A stretch of 64,000 bases of DNA from Chondrilla cf. caribensis (GCA_964020155.1 OZ026566.1:2122289-2186288); one strand, 5' to 3'. Counted from the first letter of the stretch, positions 30,101 to 46,971 are shown. Notes: generated by a model not told the origin, from the sequence alone. Translations and numbers: made by a program.

Positions 30101-31532
30101 TCCCGCTATACGGTAGTGTGCAATGCATACAGTTTATTGTTGTCAATGTGCCACAGTTCATTGCAGAAAAATGTGGCAGTTAATAGATATTTGCTAGATT
30201 ATCCAAACAGTTATTACGTACACAGTAAATTCGTGCACAGAAATAGCTAGTGGTAAGTGAAAGGATTTCTGTGGATGAAGTGGTGATGAATCAACATAAA
30301 TTGCCTGTACATACAGTACATGTGTTGCTCCGATCTAAAAGTACGATAATGGTATTGATGCAACTATCAATGTGTCTCCAACTATAATTTGTATGTACTA
30401 ATCTCAAGTGCTTCAATCTGAATTTGATCTTAGGTTGAAGATCCAGTTAGAAAATGATTCCTCTCAAGCAGTGCAGTATATGTCAGGGACCAAGTGGAAT
30501 GAAGATGTGTCCCATAGTCTACAGCATTCTCTACCCAACCTGACTCCTATATCTGTAACCTTCTCCAAGTCTCAGCCAGTACTTCACAAAGTTTTCAGTA
30601 GTAGCAAATCTCTCATCGATCACGTGACAATTTGGGTGGACCAAGAGATTGAACAAGAGAAAGACACCCCATCAGGTTCTTTGCATGTACAGTACAAATC
30701 ACAGTAATTTTATCCTTTTATCTTAAAATTTGTCTTCCAATGGAAGAATTACATTTCATATTAAATAGTAATTATTTTATGAACCAGTTGTGACAAATGT
30801 CATTCAGTCCAAAGAGTTACCTTCCACCTTGAGCTTGACAGCACATATTTTGATGGTGCCAAATGTAAGATCAAACATGGATTATTATTAACTTATTGTG
30901 AATCAAAGGGCATTTTGTAACAACCTCCAGCAAATGTTCCTTTTATATATATAGTATGTTACATGAAGTACTGTATGTTGCAATAATATTGGAATATTAA
31001 CCCCCGCATTATGTTCTATCGTTCACACCAATTTCATTTCACAGATGCGGAGCCTGAGGACTGCACATCTTGGACCACCACACAAGTGACCGAATGGCTC
31101 AACCACATTGGTCTTGGCCAGTTTGAATTTGTCAAACGGTTTGAGTCTGAAGAGGTTGATGGAATGGCATTGAGCATGTGCAGTGAAGAGAGCCTCCAGG
31201 ATCTTGGAGTGGAAAAGAAATGGCACAGGGTGAAAATCCTGACTAAATGGAAGAAACTCTCCGGCACCAGCGATTTACCGCGTTCCAAAATCTCTGAGAT
31301 GACAACAGCAGAAGTGGTCGAATGGCTAGCAAATGCTGGCTGTGGGAAGTATGCTGAATTATTTCAAGAGCAAGACATGGATGGGGAGGCATTAATGCAA
31401 TGTGATGAAGAGTGTCTGGTTGATCTGGGAATTGCAGGGGATTGGGATAGAAAGAAAATTCTATCAAAGTGGAAAAGCAAATGTAAAATTTTACAAAATG
31501 AACCTCAAGTGAAGGATGTTAACTTACAATAA
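697..31532 (+). CDS. RNF213/mysterin-like giant AAA+ ATPase with C-terminal tandem SAM domains (5' partial)
   Basis: This is a multi-exon gene of the RNF213 (mysterin) family, whose members are cytosolic giant proteins with dynein-like AAA+ modules and, in vertebrates, E3 ubiquitin ligase activity on lipid droplets and intracellular bacteria. I chained 56 exons from 697 to the stop at 31530-31532. All junctions keep frame, giving 3290 visible residues. The order is AAA1 (GETGVGKT Walker A, LFLDEVN Walker B), AAA2 (GAPGSSKT, VFMDEA), a long helical region, the conserved RNF213 C-terminal region, then two SAM domains. RING and RZ zinc fingers are not found at the expected places. The N-terminal part (about 2300 residues in human RNF213) is outside the window. 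Alternatives: individual splice sites may be off by a few codons, but the family call is strong. Whether it keeps any ligase activity is unknown. Confidence 0.92.
5813..8464 (+). other. RNF213-like exons 12-18: second AAA module
   Basis: Exons: 5813-6006, 6677-6831, 6934-6986, 7088-7204, 7324-7430, 7962-8121, 8213-8464. Exon 12 carries NRIPLIISGAPGSSKTLS, the second P-loop with the SSK form typical of RNF213. Exon 14 carries Walker B VVFMDEAGL. Exon 15 carries AITNHILDAAKTNRAV and RSRYVK, the sensor-1 and arginine-rich segment. Exon 17 carries FFGLRDL, a family signature. Catalytic residues appear complete. Confidence 0.9.
6062..6241. mobile_element. MITE-like element in an RNF213-like intron
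   Basis: The ends are inverted repeats of the form tactgtggaatctctctata and, on the other strand, tacagtgggacctctctatt. The inside carries several ggacac/gtcc blocks. A related, more decayed copy lies at about 19148-19330. There is no coding capacity; it is probably a non-autonomous DNA element. Confidence 0.55.
10458..11291. other. long intron without element
   Basis: An 834-bp intron. The only structured part is an imperfect (CA)n/(CG)n run at about 11184-11230. Open frames here are short and come from that repeat. Confidence 0.6.
19148..19330. mobile_element. decayed MITE-like element, same family as 6062-6241
   Basis: The left end reads gtacagtagaatct and the right end, reverse-complemented, gtacagagtagaatttc. 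Internal ggacac and gtgtcct blocks are shared with the copy at 6062-6241. It sits in the intron between exons 39 and 40 of the RNF213-like gene. Confidence 0.45.
21539..21592. repeat. hairpin-forming inverted repeat in intron
   Basis: tctggttcaacac and its reverse complement gtgttgaaccaga lie about 28 bases apart in the intron between exons 43 and 44. It could be a tiny MITE remnant. Confidence 0.5.
21705..21748. repeat. near-perfect hairpin in intron
   Basis: Two arms of about 18 bases (tactggttagtacacaca against its reverse complement) with one mismatch and a loop of about 8 bases. It lies in the same intron as the hairpin at 21539. Confidence 0.65.
24079..24118. repeat. (TA)n microsatellite
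   Basis: About 20 TA units in the 956-bp intron 23722-24677. The rest of that intron shows no gene. Confidence 0.9.
24840..25050. repeat. degenerate minisatellite, unit near gggtgtacagt
   Basis: Repeated variants of ggtgtacagtgggtgt occur about ten times with point changes across the intron between exons 49 and 50. Confidence 0.7.
25501..26750. other. 1.25-kb intron, no gene seen
   Basis: AT-rich intron between exons 51 and 52. Several short open frames occur on both strands, but none has a recognisable domain or a good splice context. Confidence 0.6.
27242..28607 (+). mobile_element. complete Tc1-like (DD34E) transposon
   Basis: A 1366-bp element flanked by TA on both sides (27240-27241 and 28608-28609), the target duplication of the Tc1/mariner superfamily. 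Its terminal inverted repeats of 26 bp (27242-27267 and 28582-28607, starting CAGTGGCGCTCAAAAG) are identical. A shared aaaatggcg further inward suggests the repeats were once longer. The single ORF is intact. It lies in the intron 26954-29502 of the RNF213-like gene, in the same orientation. Perfect ends and an unbroken ORF suggest a recent insertion. Confidence 0.95.
27426..28454 (+). CDS. Tc1-family transposase, 342 aa
   Basis: Cut-and-paste transposase. The N-terminal part has a paired-type helix-turn-helix (about residues 5-45, with SQRQIAAQLHCSHTAVQKVV), a GRPR-like SGRPQ motif near residue 55, and a second HTH (about 80-110). The catalytic triad is D151 (SDESKF), D241 (HDNAPIH) and E276 (SPDLNPIEHLWD), with 34 residues between the second and third, so DD34E. 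Length is typical of Tc1 transposases (about 340 aa). The ATG at 27426 lies about 185 bp inside the left end. No frameshift or stop is seen. Confidence 0.96.
   Translation: MVRLSLQDRIRIVVYFEQGVSQRQIAAQLHCSHTAVQKVVRKYKSTGSVEDLPKSGRPQVLTAREKRIAVNLSKKDRFRPATSIRDELETNYGTSVSVATVKRTLVNAGMHGRIARRKPFLSKLNRKRRLQFALQRKNWSVEDWSQIIFSDESKFQLYKSNGRTYVRRSVGETLDPKCVQQTVKHGGGHVMVWGAFTFLGVSELSRISHRMKAADYVQLLENSLLPFLHRFPQGEKIFQHDNAPIHTAKRTSKFFEQAQISVMEWPAQSPDLNPIEHLWDTIDRMTRLRMAESNSGTNLESLYRCLQESWSNVPPDTLYNLLQSMPNRINAVIQARGGHTPY
28610..29502. other. rest of the transposon-bearing intron
   Basis: About 0.9 kb between the Tc1 element and exon 53. It contains repeated tccgccat-type words (28840-28980) that look like older repeat debris, but no ends could be defined. 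Confidence 0.45.
29917..30113. mobile_element. MITE with CCGTATAGCGGGAAA ends
   Basis: A 197-bp element flanked by TA, with long inverted ends (ccgtatagcgggaaagtttc at the left, its reverse complement at the right). It is rich in ttcgcg words and has no ORF. It lies in the intron between exons 54 and 55 of the RNF213-like gene. Relatives are at 41088-41308, 59044-59274 and 60717-60907. Confidence 0.8.
30434..31532 (+). other. RNF213-like exons 55-56: linker and two tandem SAM domains
   Basis: Exon 55 (30434-30675) joins in phase 1 through a GTTCTT donor to exon 56 (31045-31532). Exon 56 encodes SAM 1 (starting SWTTTQVTEWLNHIGL, about 65 residues) and SAM 2 (starting MTTAEVVEWLANAGCGKYAE), each ending in the basic helix with KILTKWKKL or KILSKWKSK. 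SAM domains mediate protein-protein and sometimes RNA or lipid contacts, often by polymerisation. No start codon or promoter separates this exon from the upstream gene, so it is read as a C-terminal fusion. Stop TAA is at 31530. Confidence 0.85.
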
Positions 31533-32489
<957 letters not shown>

Positions 32490-32490
32490 G

Positions 32491-32539
32491 TGTGTGTGTG
32501 TGTTCATGTGTGTATGTGTGTATGTGTTTGTGTGTGTGT

Positions 32540-32587
<48 letters not shown>

Positions 32588-32590
32588 TAT
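32491..32590. repeat. (TG)n microsatellite abutting the PI3K fragment
   Basis: About 100 bp of imperfect TG repeats. On the - strand it reads as an open His-Thr run in frame with the PI3K exon. The next 400 bp (to 33015) hold no recognised gene, and a (CA)n/(CG)n run ends at about 33015. Confidence 0.9.
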
Positions 32591-33015
32591 GGTATGTGTG
32601 TGTATCCTGTGGTAGGTCAAGTACATGCAAGTGTGTGCACCTGTAATAAAATAAGGATTTGTGATTTTCTGTAGATGTGTGTTTCCCTACCCTTCATCTG
32701 GCTGCTCAAAGACAAACAGCTTCTTAATCTTCTGTGTAATGGACCGTTAGCAGAAACATGGCTCTGCAATAGAGAAATTTATTAACACAGCACACCATAA
32801 AATAAGACACACACACACGATATATTAATATCGATTGATATATATAAATATCAGTTGATATATACAAATATCGGTTGATGTATACATATTATATCGCAAA
32901 AAGGAAGGGTTCAAATTTCCCTCAATTTTTACACAAACGGCACCCCATACGCACACACATGCGAATTTGCAAACACACGCACGCACGCACGCACTCACAC
33001 ACACACACACACACA

Positions 33016-33791
33016 TAGTCTAGCTAGCTAGACCGTCCCTAAGAGGCACCAAGGGGCGGAAAAGGGAAGGGACGGTCTAGCACAAGTAGAGATTAGTTCA
33101 CACCTGAGCGCGTGATCATCAACCAATGAAATGCTACTGCCAAGAATCTTGGCAATGATATTCATTGATTCAGTCAATTGTTAAGTGTCATGGAGGATGA
33201 TACTATGTACGCGTCGTCGGTAGCTGGGAATATTCACCCATCCAACAGTCAGATGAACGTAATTACTAGTATTTTGCAAGGACATGATACGATCACATGT
33301 CTTCCGACCGTTCACGGCAATTCACTGATCGAGAATTGCAAACGAAGGAAATTAGAACCAACAATTCAGTCCTAGCTGTATCATCGATTTTATTTCTGAT
33401 GAATGAACAGATGAATTACTTTTGCGAATGCAGTTTGTCTGCTGTGCATTCATAAAGTGGTTAGAGACATCGATGTTCACGATGACAAATTGAGAGTACC
33501 TATAATATTCTGACGGAAAATCATTGCATAATCGACAAACAACACTAGATCTATTTTTTCTTGCTTCCCTCTGTCCTCCCACGGATACTATAGCCTGAGT
33601 TAGAGCATAGACTATGGTAAGAGCATCTATGGTCCTTCTAACACGTACGGGGTGTATAATGAGCCGTAGGAACTCTATACATGCTATTCGTTAATTGGTA
33701 GGTGTGAACTAATCGCTACTTGGGGTAGACCGCCCCTTCCCTTTTCCACCCCTCGGCACCTAGCTCTTAGGGACAGTCTAGCTAGCTAGAC

Positions 33792-33793
<2 letters not shown>
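33016..33793. mobile_element. non-autonomous element with about 95-bp terminal inverted repeats
   Basis: The left end (33016-33107, starting tagtctagctagctagacc) and right end (33700-33793, reverse-complemented) align over about 95 bases, including accgtccctaagag, a ggaaaagggaaggg block and attagttcacacct. The element is flanked on both sides by (CA)n. A short ORF (33190-33375, 61 aa) has no recognised domain. A third copy of the end sequence lies at 34119-34171 in the orientation of the right end, so a larger or nested element is possible. Confidence 0.75.
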
Positions 33794-33852
<59 letters not shown>

Positions 33853-33867
33853 CACACACACACACAC

Positions 33868-33921
<54 letters not shown>
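33794..33921. repeat. (CA)n microsatellite
   Basis: About 125 bp of CA repeat with two short interruptions, directly against the right end of the long-TIR element. Confidence 0.95.
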
Positions 33922-33924
<3 letters not shown>

Positions 33925-34118
33925 ACTTTGCATTACGCACCACACTGTTAAAGTTGTATCTCATCACAAAGGGACTAGGTAATCATCTTGAGATGCTCAC
34001 CACGGGTTGGCTGACAACAGAATACTTGTCATCATCATCTTTAATGTTCGCCTTCTCCTGATGATCAAGGACCTGGTCCACTTTGGCGCTCTGTTTCGTA
34101 CGATAAGTGACATTCACT

Positions 34119-34171
34119 GACCCTTCCCTTTTCCGCCCCTCGGCGCCTCTTAGAGACGGTCTAGCTAGCTA
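34119..34171. repeat. solo end of the long-TIR element
   Basis: This 53-bp stretch (gacccttcccttttccgccc at the left, ggtctagctagcta at the right) matches the right end of the element at 33016-33793. It lies just upstream of the truncated VWA first exon. Confidence 0.7.
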
Positions 34172-34259
34172 CTTTTGACCATGTTTGGACATATGGGAGA
34201 GTCATTTAGTTCAATTCCATACTTTTATCCGTAGAAAAAGTGTACATACGGCGGTGGTC

Positions 34260-35153
34260 ATGATGGCAAAACAAGGCGAGGATAAGATTAGGCTTGAAGT
34301 CACTCCAGAGTTTGCAGCGTACGCTCCAGGTGGCCAGGAGACATGTTTATCACTAGATTCACATCGACTCATGCAATGTGCATCAGAAAGAGGAGCATCA
34401 GCATGGGTCACTGCAATTCCTTATGATGTGCATGGCTTTTTTCTACATAAGGGAGCTTTTCGGGACGCTTTATGCCTGCGTTATGGTTGGGGGCTCCCTG
34501 GAATACCCAATAAGTGCTGCTGCAGCAATATTTTTTCCATCGATCATGCCATGTCCTGCCACAGGGGAGGTTTCCCAACGTTAAGGCATAATGAAGTCAG
34601 GGATATTACTGCAAATCTCCTCTCTGAAGTCCGCCCCAATACATGTATTGAGCCAGTGTTGCAACCCTTGAATGGCGAGATTTTCCAACACCGAACTGCG
34701 AATCTGCAAAGTGAAGCTCGTGTTGACATTAGGACAAACGGTTTCTGGTCCCGTGGCCAGGAAGCATTCTTCGACGTAAGGGTATTTCACCCAAACGCTT
34801 CCTCATACCGGACAAAGGACCTTGCTGCCCTATACTCACTACACGAAGGCTCCAAGAAGCGGGAATATGGAGAACGCATTAGAGAGGTTGAACATGGAGT
34901 ATTTACACCGCTAGTACTGTCTACCATCGGAGGAATGGCTCGTGAGGCCACAACTTTCTATAAGAAGCTGGCCGCCGATGTTGCAGTGAAGCGAAATCTA
35001 CAGTATAGCACCGTAATCTCTTGGCTTCGATGCCGCCTATCATTCGCTCTGTTGAGATCTGCCATTATGTGTGTAAGAGGATCCCGAAGCACCACTACAG
35101 GAGTTATGAGAGACACCGATATCCTTCTGGCCAACAAGGAAGGTGGTCTCTAA
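34260..35153 (+). CDS. chimeric ORF: VWA-gene first codons fused to retroelement C-terminal domain, 297 aa
   Basis: From the ATG at 34260 the first about 29 codons (MMAKQGEDKIRLEVTPEF and on to GGQETC) are the same as exon 1 of VWA copy A; 85 bp are identical. At about 34347 the sequence switches, in frame, to the C-terminal part of a retroelement: a Cys/His cluster (CCCSNIF...HAMSC), RHNEVRDITANLL, then ARVDIRTNGFW and FFDVRVFHP, which resemble a restriction-like endonuclease fold (inference), and WLRCRLSFALLRSAIMC near the end. The ORF is unbroken to the stop at 35151-35153. All other copies of this retroelement in the window are full of stops or shifts. It may be a simple 5'-truncated insertion that happens to be in frame, or an expressed fusion. 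Confidence 0.75.
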   Translation: MMAKQGEDKIRLEVTPEFAAYAPGGQETCLSLDSHRLMQCASERGASAWVTAIPYDVHGFFLHKGAFRDALCLRYGWGLPGIPNKCCCSNIFSIDHAMSCHRGGFPTLRHNEVRDITANLLSEVRPNTCIEPVLQPLNGEIFQHRTANLQSEARVDIRTNGFWSRGQEAFFDVRVFHPNASSYRTKDLAALYSLHEGSKKREYGERIREVEHGVFTPLVLSTIGGMAREATTFYKKLAADVAVKRNLQYSTVISWLRCRLSFALLRSAIMCVRGSRSTTTGVMRDTDILLANKEGGL

Positions 35154-35418
35154 CTAAATTAATATATGTAACCTTTATCTAGTACTATCTAATATTTATG
35201 GTACTTAGTTATATGGCCTCACAATGCATGCAGTATTGATTCTTCATACGATTATGTTTATGTTTATTACCTATTGGATGTTTGCTGTTATTTAGTAATA
35301 ATATTTGTTATTAGCTGTTACATGTATTATGATTACGTCATGTTCAAATATAGAATTATTACGTAATTATTACGTATAGGCCTAAAATAGAGCGGGATGA
35401 CTCATTCCTGATCTCGAC
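35154..35418. other. 3' tail of the retroelement and AT-rich spacer
   Basis: Non-coding AT-rich DNA following the chimeric ORF, leading into the promoter of VWA copy A. Confidence 0.5.
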
Positions 35419-35426
35419 TATAAAGG
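35419..35426 (+). promoter_or_regulatory. TATA box candidate for VWA copy A
   Basis: TATAAAGG lies 86-93 bases upstream of the ATG at 35512. The aligned position in copy B (about 48430) reads gacataacgggaggg and in the truncated first copy (about 34190) acatatgggagag, so neither keeps the TATA core. Confidence 0.5.
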
Positions 35427-35511
35427 AGGGTTAGTATTAGTTCAATTCCTTACTTTTATCCGTAGAATAGACTGGGATCAATCAGAGAGTGTACATACGG
35501 CTGTATTCATA

Positions 35512-42117
<6,606 letters not shown>

Positions 42118-42238
42118 AATGGCTATTCCTTTGTAATTAGTAATGGAGCATGATATGGATTCAGAAATTTTATGTGTGATAATTGATTTTCATTATTACT
42201 TTTGTATTGAGTTTATATTCTGCCTATCATACAACAAA

Positions 42239-42244
42239 AATAAA
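42239..42244 (+). terminator. polyadenylation signal of VWA copy A
   Basis: AATAAA about 120 bases after the stop codon. The aligned place in copy B reads AATAAG. Confidence 0.6.
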
Positions 42245-44638
42245 TTTCAGTGTGTATTTATAGGTATAATATATATAATAATTATATACCATACATTGCA
42301 TTTGGCAATATTATATATCTAGGTCATGTCTATATCAACCACTATAATTTTTATTATTCAATCATTGCTTTGGGAGCCAGACCTAATTTTAGTACTATAA
42401 TATTATATAATATATGAATATTACAAGTTCAGACAGAATTGGAAGGGGCACGTTATAATTAATATAAATTACCAATTTACCAAATCAAAGGCAATTGTCT
42501 CCACATTTCTCTTTAGTGCAGTGCTTGATCACTGTATAGCAGGAAATATAGGCAGAAAATTTCTTTAGACAAATTGATGATTGTCAAGACTACCTCCAAC
42601 TTTTGGCTCAGAAATGTAGCCTCGTGATCAATCCTTTCTTCATTCGAGTGTAAAGTATATGGAGACTATGAACATAATAACAACCCTTGGGAAGTCAACT
42701 GTTGAAATTTAATTTAGCCCCAAATTGCCAAATATACCTCTCATCAATATAGGGTATTACTAGTAAATACTCATTGGGGTGATTGAAAGCACTATCATCC
42801 ACTGGGCTTGGTTCCAATTGGGATTAGAGCACCGAAAATATGTGTCCTTGGCCTATGCTTCCTAAATCTTAGGGGGAAATGACCATGTTAAGGTAAAAGT
42901 AGGAACAGATACTAGGCATAGCCTTCGAATATGATAATGAAAGTGGCAAATGATTGAAAATTCCCTGAGCTACAAGTATGGATGACAATATGAATTTGTC
43001 CAGCTAGTTTAATTCCCCTAACAGATGCCATGGGGCGAAACAACGAATAAAATTCCCCGAATCAAACAGCAGTGACTGAGTTGGCACCAGGATGTACACA
43101 ATTGAATGTCTAAACGGCATGGATGTATCACTGTCATTCAACTTGCTTTGATTGATCTGCAATAATGGCTGCTATTATAGCTGCTTAGGATCCCCAGATC
43201 CGTCCCTGATGGAGGTAACAAAGACGGAGGCAAACTTTTTTCTTAAACAAGCACATACAAATATATCATACTTATTAAATATTACTCATTATCTTTACTT
43301 TTGATTAAATGCCATTTAATTATTGAATATAAATTATCATGTTTATTATACCAATCAACACTCAAAGTTTGTTTTATACAATAAAAAAATGAATGTCTGA
43401 ATTCGTTCATATATGCCAGAGTGAATCAATGTCAAGACAAGAAACGAATGCCTAGCAAGAATATCATATCTAAGGTTCTGATACAGAATTATTTGTAATA
43501 TTTGGATGCATGAGGATTATGTAGTCAGAAATTCTGATTGTACTCTATAGTTACCTAAGAGTTCACAGCGCATTACTATGATTCAGCTAATCATGGATAT
43601 ACCGATCAATAGCTCTCAAATTTCCTAAATAATTTACAAAACAGTATAGGATTTGACTATGACAAAGAAAAAAATAGCCACACTGTAATAATATCTACTT
43701 ACAATTAAGGAATAGCAAAAATCTCCTTGAAAGAAACAATCCCACCTCATGATCTCTCAAGTTTCTACAGAATAGAGAAATACATCATAGTTGAACAAAT
43801 CAACTTGTATGGACCAACTAGCATATGTTTGAGTGATAAGTAGTATATAGGTATGTAGGACCCCAACAAAGGAGTTAACTTAGCACAAGGAGTGGACTCC
43901 AACGAAGGAGTGCATGGACTCCAAAAGGATATATCTTGGATAATGGATTGGCCTGAATTTAAGAATGAAGTATGTAAGGCTAGGTGCAGGGTTTTCCCCA
44001 AAGAGGGGTACCAGGGTGCTCCCCACCCCCCTTTATCTCTGTTCTGTGACAACTGTTACAATTTATTGTTAGAATAAAGATTTATAATATTATTGTGTTA
44101 AGTGTTAAAGCAATATTGATAATTATACACCAAAACATTCATAGTGACCCCCTTTCCCCCTTTATTTTTGTTCTGCATGGGGGAAACACTGTAGGTGCAT
44201 AGAGATTCAGGAAGAATACACTTGTGATTCTGTCACATGCTCTTCTCCAGATGATTTTATGTTACCTAATTAAATTTCTGAAGACATGGTCACAAAGAAA
44301 CAACTTTAAAGGGTATACTATACCAGTTCATATATACAATATAGCACGTTTGATACCAGAGGCACTAGGGCATGAAAAATTGCACCGGTAAGCATGGGGA
44401 ATGAGAACATGTACAGTTCCTTAAAAGAGACATAAAAGGCGAACTCTTGGCTTGAACATATGAAATGATGTATGCACAATCAATGCCATACTTCACCTTA
44501 CAAACACCACTAGAAAACCTCAGAAATGATATGCCAGAAGCCTTACGTCAACCTCATCCAACAGGAAAGCCTGTATATGTACGTATGATTAGAGCAATGC
44601 ACATTATGGCTGCTTACATTATAACACAACCAAATTAC
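42245..44638. other. non-coding downstream block shared with 60430-62240
   Basis: No gene recognised. Long parts align with the DNA after copy B, for example catgatctctcaag near 43750 and 61630, and cattatggctgcttacat near 44600 and 62205. Short open frames here are not supported by domains. Confidence 0.6.
43987..44191. mobile_element. copy-A-specific MITE-like insertion
   Basis: The left end is cagggttttcccc and the right end gggggaaacactg, imperfect inverted repeats flanked by taggtg on both sides (43981-43986, 44192-44197). The matching place downstream of copy B (near 61860) lacks it, so it inserted after the duplication. Confidence 0.6.
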
Positions 44639-44902
44639 CCTGCCTCCCGGACATAGTTGACGTCATCGGCTGAGCACAGCTCTGGAATGCTGGTTGACAG
44701 CATCATGGCAAACAGGTTTATAAACAGGTCACCACGGCAATGCAACATAACAAAGGCCTTTTCACAAAGGTTTATGAACCTGTACGTGAGAGGAAGCAAA
44801 TTATTCATATCTGACATCCACAGAGACAACATTGCTGAGATTTCTTACTCCTTGAAATTTCTATGCCTTTCCATGCTCTTGTCTCCCTTTACAATTCTGT
44901 AA
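44639..44902 (-). pseudogene. class I PI3-kinase, end of DFG exon plus C-terminal exon fragment
   Basis: On the - strand, about 44902-44849 repeats the end of the exon seen at 32184 ([15 protein letters not shown]) and its GTAAGA donor. Then the exon 44779-44639 (after an ACAG acceptor) gives LCEKAFVMLHCRGDLFINLF and SIPELCSADDVNYV, the C-lobe of class I PI3K. The upstream side is cut off by the retroelement at about 44903; the final C-terminal helix is not seen downstream. It is therefore a fragment that complements the piece at 32 kb. Confidence 0.82.
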
Positions 44903-46850
44903 ATGAAAACTTTTCTGCTACCACATCAAGTCTTGCTCCATCTTCACAGTTGGCTGTCTTATGTCTCAGTGTCTCCTGGAAATGGGTTGTAAAGATGGCT
45001 CTATGCCTACACCACTGCAGACTCATGTCAACAGTTTGGCAGTGATATCCCGCAGTTCATTGTGACGGATTGATGGAAATCCACCACGTGAGCAGCTGAG
45101 AGCATACTTTACAGAGAAAGAATGTCCACATATGCAGTGAGATGCAAGGTTTGTTGGGCGCCAACCATATCTGAGTCGGATGGCATCGCGGAAGGCCCCT
45201 TTATGTAAAGCAAACCCATGCCCCGAAATCGGAAAGCCAGCTTATAAAGCTCCCTTTTCTGATGCTAGATTCATTGCTCTTTGTAGGGTGTTAGACAATC
45301 TTGTGGAAAGCTCAGAGGCCATAAGTGTCTCTTGTCTCTGCCTGGTGTTTCTTACTTCCATCTTTTTATCTAGGCTGTGAATCTCTCACATCCTGAGGGC
45401 TTGTTGTGGACTGCTGTACTATCAAGGCTGCAAGAGGTGCTGTGATCTTCAGAGAGGTAGCATACTGGTGGACTGTTTGCTTCACAGGGTTGATGATCCC
45501 AAGGCCACCAAGGCATACAGGTAGTGTCAACAGGTCGTGTTCTTATTATTGAAGGCATTACGACTGGTAAGAGAGGGTAGAAATTGACATCGAATTTTCT
45601 CTTCCAATGGTTTAGAGGTCACCAATTCCACTGATTGAGCTAGCAAAGTCATTTACTGGTTAAACCATGAGTAAAGGCCGCATATGCAGCGTGTGGCTGA
45701 CTTAGGGCGATGGTGGAAAGGCATTCAATTTCAAAGTTGTCTACCTTCTGTTCATCATATTCTTCAACAAAGGAATGTGCATGTGCCAAGGGCTCCTCCA
45801 AGAAGTCTCCTGCCTTCTATGGTGATATTTACACCTGTGCCGTCAAAGATCTTACATGCATTATCATACTTGTCCTCCTTAACAATTGGCCATGTCTTTG
45901 AAGTATTTGGATGATATACATAGTCAGGGCCAGTTGTAAGTAAGTGGTCCCACCATTCACGGAGTTTGACAATTTTTGCTCCTGCTGTGCCATCATCAGC
46001 ATACCATACTTGTTGGAGATTATCACCCCCAAGATATTGAATCAGGGGGATAATGCCAATCGCATACATGGCCATTGCTAAAGGTCTCCTTGAGTTGTGC
46101 CTTCTGCTGCACTTTCAGTTCTTAGGGCTGTTTCCCGAATCAATTGACTGTCTATTTGTTCGAAAAGGATGAAGTGTGGTTCATTGGGTGGTTCATTACA
46201 TTCTATGATGGCTGGAGGTACTGGAGGTTGCTTTGTTGGATGTTTCTTCCTCAATGAATCTCTGATTTCATTATTTAACGAGAGGTATCCATATGCATCA
46301 GTTTTGGAGATTAGTCCCAAAGCTGCCCTTACTTTTCCTTCCATCATTACTTTTGCAAAAGCACGAGTTGTTTGGCTTTCAGACAATTCACGATTACGAT
46401 TTTTGGAGATAAGTTGTTGTTGGATTGTTTGACCCTCCACAATCAGCTCATTGACACATCCTTTGGTCCAGAGTTTCAGCCGCCGCTCCAGATGAACAAC
46501 ATGCATGGTCCTTGGTTTTGGATCTTTGGTGAGGTTTCTGTAAAACCAGCTCTGGGAGAACCATTGCTGCTTTCAGGGAAAAACTTTCCATGGCAGATCT
46601 GTCTGAGTATGCATTGAACAAATGAGCTAACTCTTGAACAAAGGCTTTTCCAACCTTGCCTGATGGCACTTTGACGAGGTTTCTTTTCCAATAAATTACC
46701 TCTGAGTAGCAGCAATTGATTTCATGAACAAAGGAGTCACCATCAATATCGTCCCAGTTGAATGTGGGTGATGACATTTGTCTGTATTCTGGTAAATCTC
46801 GTACTTTGAGGTGATTATCATTGGAAGGGGGTGAGGATGGGGTTATGACT
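44903..46850 (-). mobile_element. decayed non-LTR-type retroelement with YADD reverse transcriptase
   Basis: On the - strand the order is: 46777-46448 (SGKVGKAFVQELAHLFNAYS), 46506-46078 (HLERRLKLW, ending EGTTQGD), 46075-45764 (QQVWYADDGTAGAKI, RT palm with YADD, and GVNITIEGRRLLGGALGT), about 45560-45370 (LGGLGI region, shifted), and 45230-44910 (HGFALHKGAFRDA, Cys/His cluster, RHNELRDITAKLL). Several frameshifts and stops break it. Between ALRTESAA and EGTTQGD the palm motif-A region is missing. The C-terminal part is the same family as the chimeric ORF at 34260. The precise clade is uncertain. Confidence 0.82.
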
Positions 46851-46971
46851 GATTGCAGGTTATTTTATATACCTTCCAATTATTATTTAACAAAACTGGG
46901 TTTTGTGTGTTTTGTTATGCATTTCTATCAGCTGCTTTACACATTCACAGTAAACAAGCACAAATCCAGTT

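Noticed and set aside
32661..32790. Possible further PI3K exon on the - strand upstream of the kinase fragment
   Set aside because: There is an AG acceptor-like site, but no frame matches PI3K sequence.
33794..33921. Regular repeats that could suggest a CRISPR array
   Set aside because: Simple CA dinucleotide repeat, no spacers; the DNA is eukaryotic.
34185..34346. Direct repeats around the chimeric ORF (34185-34346 and 35435-35606) as a target-site duplication of the retroelement
   Set aside because: The coding parts are identical but the upstream parts differ by insertions and many substitutions, unlike a simple target duplication.
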